Shown here: positions 17,046 to 25,418 of the stretch, piece by piece | Position numbering within the stretch: the first letter of the stretch is position 1 | How the letters are laid out: each line of letters starts with the position of its first letter | Assembly (NCBI GenBank): GCA_965115825.1 | Contig: OZ220464.1 | Coordinates: 2,418,001-2,482,000, forward strand | Reading direction: 5' to 3' | DNA from: Bin87 sp965115825 | GTDB lineage: Bacteria; Chloroflexota; Dehalococcoidia; Lucifugimonadales; UBA3495 | DNA: 64,000 nt | Notes under the pieces: model-generated | Databases searched by the model: none | What the model was told of the DNA's origin: nothing | The model's input: the letters and a program-made list of their open reading frames with translations, nothing else | Made by a program: the position numbers and the translations under genes

Positions 17046-17570
17046 CTACCGCGGTGGCTGCGTCTCAAAGGCCAGGTAGGCGTAGCGCATAAAGATGGCT
17101 CCCACCGGCTCGCCCAGAGGCGCGTTGGCGACCAGCACGGCGATGACGTGCTCTTGGCCGGGCCGGCCCGGCTCTTCCACCAGCACGCGCTTGGGCGTAT
17201 TGTTGCCGGTAATCGCGCCGATGTTGCGGTCGATTTTGCCGTCCACGTACACCTCGCCATAGTTGTCCACGTTGGTCTCGAACCAGACGCGGCACTGCGA
17301 GACGTCCTGGCCCTTGACCGTTTCGGGCATAGTGAAGCGCAGGCGATACCAGGCGAAGGTGAATCCCACGGAATAGCGATGCTGGATGTCGGCGCCGCTG
17401 GGCCAGTCGGCATCGTCGTAGTCGGGTAGGCGGGCATTGCTGCCGCGCATTTCGGCGACGAGGCCCTGGTTGGGTTCGCCGGGTTCCAGGCCCTGCGCTA
17501 CGCGCCAGCCATCGGATTTGATGACGGCGAGGTCGTCTTTCTGTTCCAGGTCAAGGGCTACTCGGGGCAT
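17046..17570 (-). CDS. Jelly-roll (sugar-binding-like) protein
   Basis: 174 residues from ATG 17570, with AAGGAG about 7 bases upstream. The segment W-Y-R-L-R-F-T-M-P, followed by W-F-E-T-N-V-D-N-Y-G-E-V-Y-V-D-G-K, is the pattern of a galactose-binding-like beta sandwich, as in the sugar-binding domain of glycoside hydrolase family 2. No catalytic domain and no signal peptide are seen. It lies downstream of the dienelactone hydrolase gene on the same strand (28 bases apart). Confidence 0.65.
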   Translation of the reverse strand: MPRVALDLEQKDDLAVIKSDGWRVAQGLEPGEPNQGLVAEMRGSNARLPDYDDADWPSGADIQHRYSVGFTFAWYRLRFTMPETVKGQDVSQCRVWFETNVDNYGEVYVDGKIDRNIGAITGNNTPKRVLVEEPGRPGQEHVIAVLVANAPLGEPVGAIFMRYAYLAFETQPPR

Positions 17571-17598
17571 GGGGGAACTCCTTTTGTAAGGTCATGTA

Positions 17599-18339
17599 TT
17601 ATGCTTTCAGATGCTGAGCAAAGAACTCCAGCGTGCGCGGCCAGGAGCGTTCGGCGGCCTCTCTTTGATATCGCCCGCCGGCGGGGTTCATGAAGGCGTG
17701 GTCGGCGTCCCTATACACGTAGAATTGGTGCGGCTTGCCCAGGCGGTTCAGCTCTGCGTCGATCTTGCGCATATCGTCCTGAGAGGGGTTTGCGTCAACC
17801 TCGCCAAAGTGGAAGAGCATGGGGCAGTTGATAGCGGCGGCCATAGCGAAGGGAGGTGTTTCGCCGGCGCCCCAGGCGGCCATCAGATTGCCGCCGTAGT
17901 AAGGGACGACGGCTTTGAAGTGGGGATTCGTCGCAGCGGCCAGCCAGGCCACGCGCCCGCCCATGCAGAAGCCGGTTACGCCGATGCGGTCGCTCTGCAC
18001 GGCGTCGTGGCCGCGTAGCCAATCTACGGTAGCGTTGACGTCGGCGACGATGTCGGGGTCGCTAAGGAGCGCCGGCGGACTGGGACGAGGCCCGCCGGCA
18101 GCGGACGCGGCGATGGCTTCGTCGCTGTGGCGGTGGTAGAGATTGGGAGCGACGGCGGCATAGCCTGCGGCGGCCAGCCGGTCGCAGATATCCTGGATAA
18201 AAGCGTCAACGCCGGTGGCGTGCTGGGCCACCAGCACAGCGGGGAACGGCGCGCTGAAGCCGGCGCCGCCGTCCGGAACGCTGGCGTACATACCCATCTC
18301 TGCGCCGTTGACGGTAATGTTCTCCCAAAAGCTTGCCAT
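17599..18339 (-). CDS. Dienelactone hydrolase family protein
   Basis: 246 residues. This alpha/beta hydrolase family opens dienelactone in aromatic degradation, although many members have other ester substrates. The nucleophile motif is G-F-C-M-G-G with Cys, as in true dienelactone hydrolases. The acid is probably in F-G-E-V-D-A-N, and the His is in D-A-D-H-A-F-M-N. Ribosome site GAGAGGA lies about 8 bases upstream of ATG 18339. The physiological substrate cannot be read from the context. Confidence 0.88.
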   Translation of the reverse strand: MASFWENITVNGAEMGMYASVPDGGAGFSAPFPAVLVAQHATGVDAFIQDICDRLAAAGYAAVAPNLYHRHSDEAIAASAAGGPRPSPPALLSDPDIVADVNATVDWLRGHDAVQSDRIGVTGFCMGGRVAWLAAATNPHFKAVVPYYGGNLMAAWGAGETPPFAMAAAINCPMLFHFGEVDANPSQDDMRKIDAELNRLGKPHQFYVYRDADHAFMNPAGGRYQREAAERSWPRTLEFFAQHLKA

Positions 18340-18352
18340 GATAAGTATCCTC

Positions 18353-18574
18353 TCAGCCGTTTTCCGGCGGTTTAGGGGCGCTGCGTTCTTCCCAAGCTTC
18401 CTTGAAAAGCCAGTTCAGCATTGACGTCAGCGCCATCAGAATCAGGGCGCCTCCCAAGGCAGCCAGTACTGCGACGCCTTGTATTTCCAACAGTGCACGG
18501 TAGAGTACATCCACGTAAATCAACCCAATACCGATGAGCAGAAGGGACAGCCACGCAATTTGCAAATTCCGCAT
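18353..18574 (-). CDS. Small two-helix membrane protein
   Basis: 73 residues. Two hydrophobic segments (about residues 6-27 and 32-56) and a charged tail (KEAWEERSAPKPPENG). It starts 4 bases after the stop of the similar small membrane gene upstream, so the two are probably co-translated. I do not recognise the family. Confidence 0.6.
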   Translation of the reverse strand: MRNLQIAWLSLLLIGIGLIYVDVLYRALLEIQGVAVLAALGGALILMALTSMLNWLFKEAWEERSAPKPPENG

Positions 18575-18578
18575 TTGC

Positions 18579-18749
18579 TCAATCCGTGAATATCCGCACT
18601 AGCCAGAATGTCATCCCAAAGCCCAGCAAGGCACCAAGGCACGATACCAACAGAGCTCGGTCAATGCCGTCTTCCCAGACTGCTCCGAAGGTTGCGCCAA
18701 AAACCGCGAGCGCCACAAAGATGGCGGCAATCAATACCAATGGCTTCAT
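18579..18749 (-). CDS. Small two-helix membrane protein
   Basis: 56 residues from ATG 18749, with GGAGG 6 bases upstream; an ATG directly before it is too close to the site. Two hydrophobic helices flank a short V-W-E-D-G-I-D-R loop. Paired with the next gene, and both sit behind the aminotransferase gene. Function unknown. Confidence 0.55.
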   Translation of the reverse strand: MKPLVLIAAIFVALAVFGATFGAVWEDGIDRALLVSCLGALLGFGMTFWLVRIFTD

Positions 18750-18786
18750 CATTAGCCTCCGTATGGATTGCAAACAACCGTCGGAG

Positions 18787-20121
18787 CTACACCAGAAATT
18801 CTGCCCGCGCGGCGGCCAGGGTGGATTCGAAGGCGGCCAGCGTGGCGTCAATATCGGCCTCGGAGTGGGTTGCGGACACGAGGAAAGCGTCCCGACCCAT
18901 GATGTCAATGCCGCGGTTCTGCAATCCGCGCTTGATGCCGGTTACGGCCGGCGTGGCCGCGGCGGCTTTGATTCGACGGTTCACGTCGGGGCCGAATTCA
19001 TGATCGAAGTCGCCGTCCGCCAGCGTAAAGTGGATCATAGACGCCACTCCGTAGGCGTGGCCGCTCACTTCCATGCGAGTGAAGACTTCATTCAGGCCGG
19101 CCTTAAGGCGGGCGGCCATGGCGTCGGCATGGGCGTTGATGGGTTCGGCGGCAATCAGTTCCAGGCAGGTGGCGCCGGCTACCGCCGACAGGGGGTTGCC
19201 GTTGAAGGTGCCGGGATGATAGACCCGTTCGGTGCTGTCCCATTGGGGGTCGCCGCGCTGTGCAATCATGTCCACAATCTCGGCCTTGCCGCCAACTGCG
19301 CCGCCGGGGAGGGCGCCGGCTACGATTTTCGCCATCGTAGTGAGGTCGGGGGATACGCCGTAGCGGACTTGCGCGCCGCCGGGAGAAGCGCGGAATCCGG
19401 TGACTACTTCGTCGAAAATCAGAATGACGCCGTGCTGGTCGCACAGCTGGCGCAGCCCGGCCAGATAGGCCGGCGCGTCGCAGGGCAGCTGTCCGTAGTG
19501 CGCTCCGGTGGGTTCCAGGATGATGGCAGCGATGTCGGGGTCGCGCTCCATTGCCTGCTGGGCTGCGTCCAAATCGCCGGCGGGAAGGATTACCATGCTG
19601 CCCCAGGATTCCGGCGGGATGCCCGGCGCCGGGCGGTCTGAGCCTGCCATCGCGTAGTCGTGCCAGCCATGGAAGTGGTCTTGGAGTTTGATGACCTTGC
19701 TGCGCCCGGTGTAAGCGCGGGCGAGGCGCATGGCCATCAGGGTAGCCTCGGTGCCGCTGCTGTGGAAGCGGACGCGCTCGATGGCCGGCATCAGGTTCAT
19801 AATTGCCTTGGCCCAGCGGAGTTCTTCGTCGGTGCAGGCGCCCAGATGGGTGCCCCGGCGGATTTGCGTGGCCACGGCGTCGGCGATGGCGGGGTGAGAG
19901 TGTCCGAGCAGGAGCGCGCCGTGGCCGGAAACGTAATCGATGTACTCGTTGCCGTCCACGTCCCACTTGCGAGGCCCCTGTCCGTGGGTGATGTACAGGG
20001 GGAATGGCTGCGCGTAGCGGTTGTCGTGGGTAACGCCGCCGGGAAAGATGCCGACGGCCTCGCGATAGCGTTGGGCCGAGCCGGGGTGATAGGCGATGTA
20101 TTGTTCCAGGATGGTGGTCAT
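18787..20121 (-). CDS. Class III PLP aminotransferase, glutamate-1-semialdehyde aminomutase-like
   Basis: 444 residues from ATG 20121. The pattern Y-I-D-Y-V-S-G-H-G-A-L-L-L-G-H, F-H-S-S-G-T-E-A-T-L-M-A-M-R-L-A-R, I-F-D-E-V-V-T-G-F-R and M-A-K-I-V-A-G-A-L-P-G-G-A-V-G-G (with the PLP lysine) is that of the HemL-like branch. It could act in tetrapyrrole synthesis (hemL), but no other heme genes are near. Many HemL-like enzymes act on other amino acids, so I leave the symbol empty. Confidence 0.85.
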   Translation of the reverse strand: MTTILEQYIAYHPGSAQRYREAVGIFPGGVTHDNRYAQPFPLYITHGQGPRKWDVDGNEYIDYVSGHGALLLGHSHPAIADAVATQIRRGTHLGACTDEELRWAKAIMNLMPAIERVRFHSSGTEATLMAMRLARAYTGRSKVIKLQDHFHGWHDYAMAGSDRPAPGIPPESWGSMVILPAGDLDAAQQAMERDPDIAAIILEPTGAHYGQLPCDAPAYLAGLRQLCDQHGVILIFDEVVTGFRASPGGAQVRYGVSPDLTTMAKIVAGALPGGAVGGKAEIVDMIAQRGDPQWDSTERVYHPGTFNGNPLSAVAGATCLELIAAEPINAHADAMAARLKAGLNEVFTRMEVSGHAYGVASMIHFTLADGDFDHEFGPDVNRRIKAAAATPAVTGIKRGLQNRGIDIMGRDAFLVSATHSEADIDATLAAFESTLAAARAEFLV

Positions 20122-20363
20122 AAGGATGCCCCCTGTCAAGTTGGACCTGAACGGTGCTGCGTAACGTAAAATAGCCGGGCGGGCATGAACGTCCGGGGGC
20201 GTCATTGTAGCAGTAGCGCGCGCTTTTGCGAAACGCTGTAATCGGCCCCGGATACTGACGGCGGGGCCGGCGCCGCTCCGGCGGGGGCTTTCGGTAGCGT
20301 GGCGCGCGCTGGAACGCGATAAGTCGTACTCTCCCGTTGCCGGCTCCATGCCATGCCGAGGGC
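20122..20363. other. GC-rich spacer between aminotransferase and CRISPR array
   Basis: No gene is seen. It lies on the leader side of the array if the array is read on the plus strand, as the repeat ends suggest. It is not AT-rich like typical type I-E leaders. Confidence 0.4.
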
Positions 20364-20880
20364 GAACTCCCCCCGCGCGCACGGCCTAACCACACTAGGC
20401 GAATACGCCTACTGCAATCAGCCGGAACTCCCCCCGCGCGCACGGCCTAACCTCCAGCGGAGGCGCGGCTGTCCAGTGCCGGCCAGAACTCCCCCCGCGC
20501 GCACGGCCTAACCCAGCGCAACCAACCCCGGCCCCGTGTTCTGCACAAACTCCCCCCGCGCGCACGGCCTAACCGCTGTCCGATGGCACCGTACGCGTCA
20601 GACACGCAAACTCCCCCCGCGCGCACGGCCTAACCTGGCGAAACACCCCCGTGAACTGCGCCTCGAACAAACTCCCCCCGCGCGCACGGCCTAACCCGCA
20701 CTGAGCATCACCTGCTCTGCAAGCCCTGCAAACTCCCCCCGCGCGCACGGCCTAACCGACCTGGCCGGCGCCGCATCCCTGGCCAAACTGAAACTCCCCC
20801 CGCGCGCACGGCCTAACCCCTCCGTGCGAACTCTCCCTCGGCGGGTTGGCGAAACTCCCCCCCGCGCGCACGGCCTAACC
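20364..20880 (+). CRISPR. CRISPR array, nine 28-nt repeats and eight 33-nt spacers
   Basis: Repeats start at 20364, 20425, 20486, 20547, 20608, 20669, 20730, 20791 and 20852, an exact 61-bp period. The core is AACTCCCCCCGCGCGC followed by ACGGCCTAACC. The first base is G in repeats 1-3 and A in the rest, and the ninth repeat has one extra C. Spacers are all different. Repeat length, spacer length, and the G-A-x-x-T-CCCC start and T-A-A-(A)-C-C end resemble type I-E repeats. No cas genes are present in the window. The stop codon of the reverse-strand zinc-ribbon gene lies inside the last repeat. Confidence 0.88.
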
Positions 20881-21093
20881 TCCGGCAAAAAAGTCCAGAA
20901 CGTTGCCCAGCGTGGACGTGTTCCCCCGGTAAATCTCCGTGTATCCACAGTGCTTACAGGATACCGTCGTGAACTTCTTGTTCTGCACGTCGAAGAACTT
21001 GGCGAAGTTCCCTCCCGTAGCGCGGAACTCGTCCGTCTCATATTCGGTATGCTGGCACTTGACGCACATATAGCCAGCCTTGCTGATAGCCAC
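20875..21093 (-). CDS. Small zinc-ribbon protein ending in the CRISPR array
   Basis: 72 residues from GTG 21093, chosen because AGGAGG lies 6 bases upstream; the longer frame to 21177 has no such site. Cysteine pairs C-V-K-C and C-K-H-C-G-Y-T-E form one zinc ribbon, as in the YpzJ-like nucleic-acid-binding zinc-ribbon family, which also keeps the R-A-T-G-G and F-D-V-Q-N-K-K-F-T segment. Its TAG stop (20877-20875) is part of the ninth CRISPR repeat. Role unknown. Confidence 0.8.
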   Translation of the reverse strand: MAISKAGYMCVKCQHTEYETDEFRATGGNFAKFFDVQNKKFTTVSCKHCGYTEIYRGNTSTLGNVLDFFAGG

Positions 21094-21294
21094 TACTGTC
21101 CTCCTCGTACCATGCCCGGATGCTTCCAGTCTAGACAGTAATCCCTCCGCTTTCAAGCGCGCGCTTTTCCCGCCCATGCTTTCCCTGTATCGAGAAGCCG
21201 GCCCGGTTGAACAACATCCTCCGGCGTCGCTATACTATGCTTTCCCCGTCGGATGTTCGCCGGCTCAAACTCACACTGCCAGGAGCAAATCAAA

Positions 21295-21486
21295 ATGGCT
21301 GGAACCAAAACCGAGATCACCGTCGACGTCAATGCCGAGCATATCGGCCTCATCAACGCCTCCAAAGAGAAGTACAATATCGCCGACGATGGCAAGGTTA
21401 TCCGCATCGTCATGGACTACCTCATCACCAACCCCGGCATCCACGATACCGTCTTCAAAGATGTCCGGTGCCTCCGCTGCGAATAG
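21295..21486 (+). CDS. Small protein, possible ribbon-helix-helix
   Basis: 63 residues from ATG 21295, with AGGAG 11 bases upstream. The first part, T-E-I-T-V-D-V-N-A-E-H-I-G-L-I-N, then I-A-D-D-G-K-V-I-R-I-V-M-D-Y-L, looks like a strand followed by two helices, as in small ribbon-helix-helix regulators. It ends in C-L-R-C-E. I do not recognise it with certainty. Confidence 0.55.
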   Translation: MAGTKTEITVDVNAEHIGLINASKEKYNIADDGKVIRIVMDYLITNPGIHDTVFKDVRCLRCE

Positions 21487-21542
21487 CTCGCCATCGCGGG
21501 GCTTAAGGTCAAGGGCAGGTTACAAATCTGCCCTTTCTGCTG

Positions 21543-21968
21543 CTATGCTGAGTGCTTCACCGCTTCCAGCGCCAGGTAGTATCCGTACACGCCGAACCCG
21601 TACACGCACCCTTTGCTCACCGGCAGCACTGCCGAAACCGTGCCCCGAGCCGTGGGGTTGCTGGCGTGAACTTCAATCACAGGCATCGGAACCTGCTGAA
21701 TTGCGCCTCGCAGCGGGCCGTTGCCCGTAGTGTAGCCCGCCGGGTTAATCAGACAGGCATCATATCCTTCCTCCCAGGCATCGTACAGCGCGTTCACCAC
21801 TTCGCCTTCAATGTTGGAGTGAACGATTTTCACGTCCACTCCCAGGCTTTCCCCATAACCGCGTATCTGCTCGTTGATCTGCTCCAGAGTGTTCGGGCCG
21901 AATATCTCAACCTGAACCTTGCCGCGCATATTCATGCCGGCTCCCTGAATTACCAGTACCTTGGTCAT
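21543..21968 (-). CDS. AroQ-like (type II dehydroquinase fold) protein lacking catalytic residues
   Basis: 141 residues, the length of type II 3-dehydroquinate dehydratases, and with the same order of elements: V-L-V-I-Q-G-A-G-M-N-M (for the usual LNGPNLN), N-T-L-E-Q-I-N, V-H-S-N-I-E-G-E-V-V, L-I-N-P-A-G-Y-T-T (for N-P-x-A-x-T-H) and I-E-V-H-A-S-N-P-T-A-R-G (for VHxSNxxxRE). The catalytic Tyr of the R-x-x-x-Y-G loop is replaced by Phe in E-I-F-G, and the catalytic His of the Y-T-H segment by Thr. It is therefore unlikely to be a normal dehydroquinase. It lies 2 bases after the protoglobin gene. Confidence 0.75.
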   Translation of the reverse strand: MTKVLVIQGAGMNMRGKVQVEIFGPNTLEQINEQIRGYGESLGVDVKIVHSNIEGEVVNALYDAWEEGYDACLINPAGYTTGNGPLRGAIQQVPMPVIEVHASNPTARGTVSAVLPVSKGCVYGFGVYGYYLALEAVKHSA

Positions 21969-21970
21969 TG

Positions 21971-22618
21971 CTAATCCTCCTGATGGGTTTGCGGAGAACC
22001 GTTGCGCCGGTTAGGGTCCGGCGTTGCCGTCAAACCAGTCCCCACATCGCTTTCGTCTTCGTCCATTATCGGCGCATTCGGACGCGGCGGTATCGGGGTC
22101 TCGGTTACGTAGCCGGCGAGTAGCACGTCCAGTTGCAGCATCAGCATTTTGTTCCACGCTATGGCCGTTCGCATTGCTGCCGCCGCATCATCCATCTCCT
22201 CCGCCAATATAGACGCAATCTGCGTCTGGATGAACGAAATCGTGCCCGTCATAAAGCGCGCCGGCACCGAACCGTGCCGCCCCGCCGGCAGCGGCGGGTT
22301 GCTGTGCACCACGCCCACCGCCAGCAGAAACACCGGAAACTGATGGTCAATGCGAAACTCAATGCTGTTCCGTAGCCAGCGCGCCAGGCTGTGCTTCCGT
22401 CGGGTCAGCCGCGTTTCGTTCACTTCGCCGTCCCGCGTCAGAAAGTAGCGCGCCGTCGCCGGATAAGACAGAAAGCGCTCATAAACAGCCGCAGCCAGGT
22501 CGTCCGCCCGGTCGGATAACAAAGGCCCGCTGGCCCTCAGCAGAGCCAGGTCATCCTCGGCGAAACCCACAAAATCCGCCATCTGCCGCATCCGGGCCGG
22601 CCAATCAAAAATCGTCAA
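21971..22618 (-). CDS. Protoglobin-domain protein
   Basis: 215 residues from TTG 22618, with GGAGG 6 bases upstream. About residues 5-175 follow the protoglobin/globin-sensor pattern: L-L-R-A-S-G-P-L-L-S-D-R-A-D-D-L-A-A-A-V-Y-E-R-F, then a long helix with S-I-E-F-R-I-D-H-Q-F, and V-G-V-V-H-S-N at the place of the proximal histidine. The tail of 45 residues is acidic and Pro-rich and looks disordered. Such single-domain proteins bind heme and oxygen-like gases. It lies in a row with the PAC2 and AroQ-like genes. Confidence 0.65.
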   Translation of the reverse strand: MTIFDWPARMRQMADFVGFAEDDLALLRASGPLLSDRADDLAAAVYERFLSYPATARYFLTRDGEVNETRLTRRKHSLARWLRNSIEFRIDHQFPVFLLAVGVVHSNPPLPAGRHGSVPARFMTGTISFIQTQIASILAEEMDDAAAAMRTAIAWNKMLMLQLDVLLAGYVTETPIPPRPNAPIMDEDESDVGTGLTATPDPNRRNGSPQTHQED

Positions 22619-22641
22619 AGGATACCTCCGGCCACATCGGC

Positions 22642-23541
22642 CTATCGCGCCGGCTCAGAACCACCGCCGCGTTCCGCCCGCAAAAACTGCTCCAGCTCCT
22701 TCACCAAATCCGACGGGTTCGGCATTTCCAGGCTCCCGCCGGACTCGTCATAGCGTTCTTCCAGGGCGCGGATGTACTTGCCCAGCTGCTCATCCTCGGC
22801 GACCGCCTTTGCTACTTCCCGCTCGAAAGCCTCCGCCATCTCCCGCAGATCGGCCAAGTCTATGGGCAGGTTCAGCATATCCGACAGATATCGCGCCAAC
22901 CCCAGGCTCACCCGGAAGTTCGGCGTAGCGTGCAGATAATGCGCCACGTGTCCCCACAACGACGTATAGCTTATGCCCCGCGCCGACAGCGATTCCGCGA
23001 TTGGCAGGGTGATTCCCGAAGGCCCCTGATAATTGGAATGTCTCACGCCGCTCCGGTCCAAACCGGCTTGCGTCTTATAGTTTGTTGAAGCGCCCGTGAA
23101 CCGGATGGGGCGGGTGTGCGGCGCTGCGTCCAGCAGTGCCCCGATGTGCGCCACCGATTTTACTCCGCACCGCTGCGCGATTTCCGCCACCAGCGACGAA
23201 AACGTCCGCCAGCGCAGATGCGGCTCAGTGCCCAGGTAGAAAATCGCTGCCGGCGCATTCTCACTGCCGCGCCACAGATAAAACTCGTTAGCCGGCCATT
23301 GCATACGCCGCTTGCCGTCCTTGCCCCGTGTAGATCGGGGGCGTTCCTGCGCGAAGTTGAAGAACTCTTCCGGATCAATCTCGGCGAACTTCTCAGATTG
23401 GAACACCGTCAGTAGATAGTTCAACGTAGCCGTCGCCGCGTCGCCAGCATCCGGCCACCCCCGAAAAGCCGCCACCATCCATTCCACCGGCTGCTCCGGA
23501 AACTCGCTCACTACCAAATAGTCATCAAACAAAGGCATCAT
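22642..23541 (-). CDS. PAC2 family protein
   Basis: 299 residues. The N-terminal W-M-V-A-A-F-R-G-W-P-D-A-G-D-A-A motif and the G-I-S-Y-T-S-L-W-G-H-V-A-H-Y segment are typical of PAC2 (proteasome assembly chaperone-like) proteins, which occur in many bacteria with or without proteasomes. The last 70 residues form a charged helical region. The role in bacteria is unclear. An alternative start is the second Met. Confidence 0.8.
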   Translation of the reverse strand: MMPLFDDYLVVSEFPEQPVEWMVAAFRGWPDAGDAATATLNYLLTVFQSEKFAEIDPEEFFNFAQERPRSTRGKDGKRRMQWPANEFYLWRGSENAPAAIFYLGTEPHLRWRTFSSLVAEIAQRCGVKSVAHIGALLDAAPHTRPIRFTGASTNYKTQAGLDRSGVRHSNYQGPSGITLPIAESLSARGISYTSLWGHVAHYLHATPNFRVSLGLARYLSDMLNLPIDLADLREMAEAFEREVAKAVAEDEQLGKYIRALEERYDESGGSLEMPNPSDLVKELEQFLRAERGGGSEPAR

Positions 23542-23887
23542 GGCGTCCGCAAAAATTATCGGCTCGGGCAGCCCAACATAGCGCCTGGCATTCTATCACT
23601 AGCCCCGGCCGCAGGCAACGGCAGCCCCTAAGTCTCACCCACCATCCCACCACCGAAAACGCCCAAATCACAGTTCAGACAACGCCCATCGTCATCACCC
23701 CTCACCAATCGCCGTTCTGTCAAAAGCCCGAACCTTCGTCCCCATACATCACAGCAGAGACAGCATCCATATCGCCATTCCAATCCTGAAAATCCCGAAA
23801 TCCCGACTCTGACAACCCGCAAACCGACCCCAAGTAGCAAGGCACCTTGCCAAACATCTCTATCCTCCCTTTCGCCATACGGCTCCC
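23542..23887. other. Intergenic region with AATCC-type repeat
   Basis: No gene is supported. The plus strand is C/A-rich, similar in texture to 3.1-3.9 kb, and carries the second copy of the AATCC-type repeat at 23781-23815. Confidence 0.5.
23781..23815. repeat. Dispersed AATCC-rich repeat, copy 2
   Basis: Reads caatcctgaaaatcccgaaa and on to ctgacaa, matching the order of the copy at 3298-3340. The copies differ by one missing internal unit and a few bases. Confidence 0.6.
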
Positions 23888-24262
23888 TCAACCCGTCGCG
23901 CGCGCCGCCAGTACGCCCAGCCAGGCCGCCGTCAGGCCGATGACCACGTTGGCAGCCAGTGATGCGCCGGCCCGCCAATACTCTCCCGCGGACAGCAGTC
24001 GTACCCCGTCGTAAGCAAGCGTCGAGAAGGTGGTGAATCCGCCCAGCAGCCCAACGGTGACCATTGCCCGCAGCTCAATGGGAAGTCCGCTGCGCTCAAT
24101 GAACACGGTCGCCAGAAATCCCAGCGCAAAGGAACCCGCCACGTTCACGGCGAGGGATCCCATCACGGTATCTGCGCCCCAGTAGTGTGCCGCCAGCCGA
24201 TGCACGCCGTAGCGCAGCACGGAGCCGACGGCGCCTCCCAACGCAACCAGCAGCCAGACCAT
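23888..24262 (-). CDS. crcB: Fluoride channel FluC (CrcB)
   Basis: 124 residues with four membrane helices. FluC dimers export fluoride. The motifs G-G-A-V-G-S-V-L-R-Y, N-V-A-G-S-F-A-L-G and G-G-F-T-T-F-S-T are all present, the last lining the pore with its Phe and Thr/Ser residues. Its ATG follows the stop of the MTOX-type oxidase gene without a gap (TAGATG). I see no fluoride riboswitch, as expected for a gene inside an operon. Confidence 0.95.
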   Translation of the reverse strand: MVWLLVALGGAVGSVLRYGVHRLAAHYWGADTVMGSLAVNVAGSFALGFLATVFIERSGLPIELRAMVTVGLLGGFTTFSTLAYDGVRLLSAGEYWRAGASLAANVVIGLTAAWLGVLAARATG

Positions 24263-25405
24263 CTAACCCGCTGGGCCGTCAAACCGGGACAGACGGAACA
24301 GCCCAATGTCATGCTCCGTTGCCCCACGCTCCGCCAAATCCGCCAGTATCTCACCTACAGCGCTGCAAAACTTGAACCCGTGCCCCGAAAATCCCGCCGC
24401 CACGGACACCTGCGGATGCTCCGCCAGCGTATCAATGATAAAGTGCTCGTCCGGCGTGTTGGTGAACATACAGGTTTTCATCGCCAGCGTCGGGCCGGCC
24501 GCCTCCGGAAAGTAGCGTTCCGTGAACTGCCGCAGCGCGGCCTCGTCTCTCGCGTTCGGTTCCCGGTCCATCGTGTCCGGGTCCACCTGCTCGTGGAAGT
24601 GGTTGAACATACCCAACTTGAAACCGGGAATGCCGTAAGATGGGAACCCATAAAAACGACCTTCTTCCACTTCCATGCCAAACACCGGAAACGTCGCCGG
24701 ACGAAACAGCTCCGCGCGATGCGGCGCAAACCAGCCCAGTACCTGACGCTCCGGTACGGCGTGCTGCGCCACCGCCGGCGCCACCTTGCCGGCCCAGGCC
24801 CCGGCGGTAACCACCAGCCGCCGCGCCGTATAAGTATCTTTGTTCGTAGTGACGGACACGCCGCCCCCAGCCGTCGGTTCCCACTCCAGGGCCGCCTCGC
24901 GCCCATGAACCTCCGCTCCCAGATCCAAAGCCGCCGCTACGTGGGACACGATGCACCGTTCCGACAGCACGAAACCGCCCTGTTGCTCATACAGCATCTC
25001 AGCCTCCTCCGGCAGCTGATAGCCAGGCCATTCCTGATTGACCTCAGGCCCGCTCAGCCAACGATAGGGCAGGTTGTGCCGCCGCACCGTTTCCAGCGAA
25101 CCCTCCAGCAGCCTGCTGGCTCCCACACCGCCGCGCAGGCAACCCGTCTGAATCAACAGCCGCTCGCTCGACAGGTTCTCCAGCTGCTGCCAAAGCTCAT
25201 AAGCCCGGTACAGCAGCGGCACGTATGATGGGTCCTCATGGTAGGCCAGACGTATCATCCGGCTCACCCCGTGCGATGACCCCATATCGTTGGGAATGTC
25301 GTACCGCTCCAGCCCCAGCACGCGCCACCCGCGCCGCGCCAGGTGATACGTCGCGGCGCTTCCCATCCCGCCAACACCGATAACGATGGCGTCAAATTCG
25401 CGCAT
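24263..25405 (-). CDS. Sarcosine oxidase / N-methyl-tryptophan oxidase family flavoprotein
   Basis: 380 residues. The FAD-binding motif is A-I-V-I-G-V-G-G-M-G-S-A-A, then the family S-S-H-G-V-S-R-M-I-R-L-A-Y segment. The Cys in M-K-T-C-M-F-T-N-T-P-D-E-H-F-I-I-D is the site of covalent FAD attachment in monomeric sarcosine oxidase and MTOX. These enzymes oxidise secondary N-methyl amino acids to give an aldehyde and peroxide. GGAGG lies 4 bases upstream of the start. It lies in a reverse-strand row of catabolic genes, so the substrate may be an N-methylated compound. Confidence 0.9.
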   Translation of the reverse strand: MREFDAIVIGVGGMGSAATYHLARRGWRVLGLERYDIPNDMGSSHGVSRMIRLAYHEDPSYVPLLYRAYELWQQLENLSSERLLIQTGCLRGGVGASRLLEGSLETVRRHNLPYRWLSGPEVNQEWPGYQLPEEAEMLYEQQGGFVLSERCIVSHVAAALDLGAEVHGREAALEWEPTAGGGVSVTTNKDTYTARRLVVTAGAWAGKVAPAVAQHAVPERQVLGWFAPHRAELFRPATFPVFGMEVEEGRFYGFPSYGIPGFKLGMFNHFHEQVDPDTMDREPNARDEAALRQFTERYFPEAAGPTLAMKTCMFTNTPDEHFIIDTLAEHPQVSVAAGFSGHGFKFCSAVGEILADLAERGATEHDIGLFRLSRFDGPAG

Positions 25406-25418
25406 GGTTCCTCCGTAA

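Noticed and set aside
18787..20121. Firm call as hemL
   Set aside because: Sequence is HemL-like, but no other tetrapyrrole gene is near and the family includes many other aminotransferases.
20364..20880. Array as an ordinary 61-bp tandem repeat
   Set aside because: Only 28 bases of each unit are conserved; the 33-base parts between them are all different.
24263..24300. Fluoride riboswitch upstream of crcB
   Set aside because: The crcB start follows the upstream gene stop directly; there is no leader to hold one.
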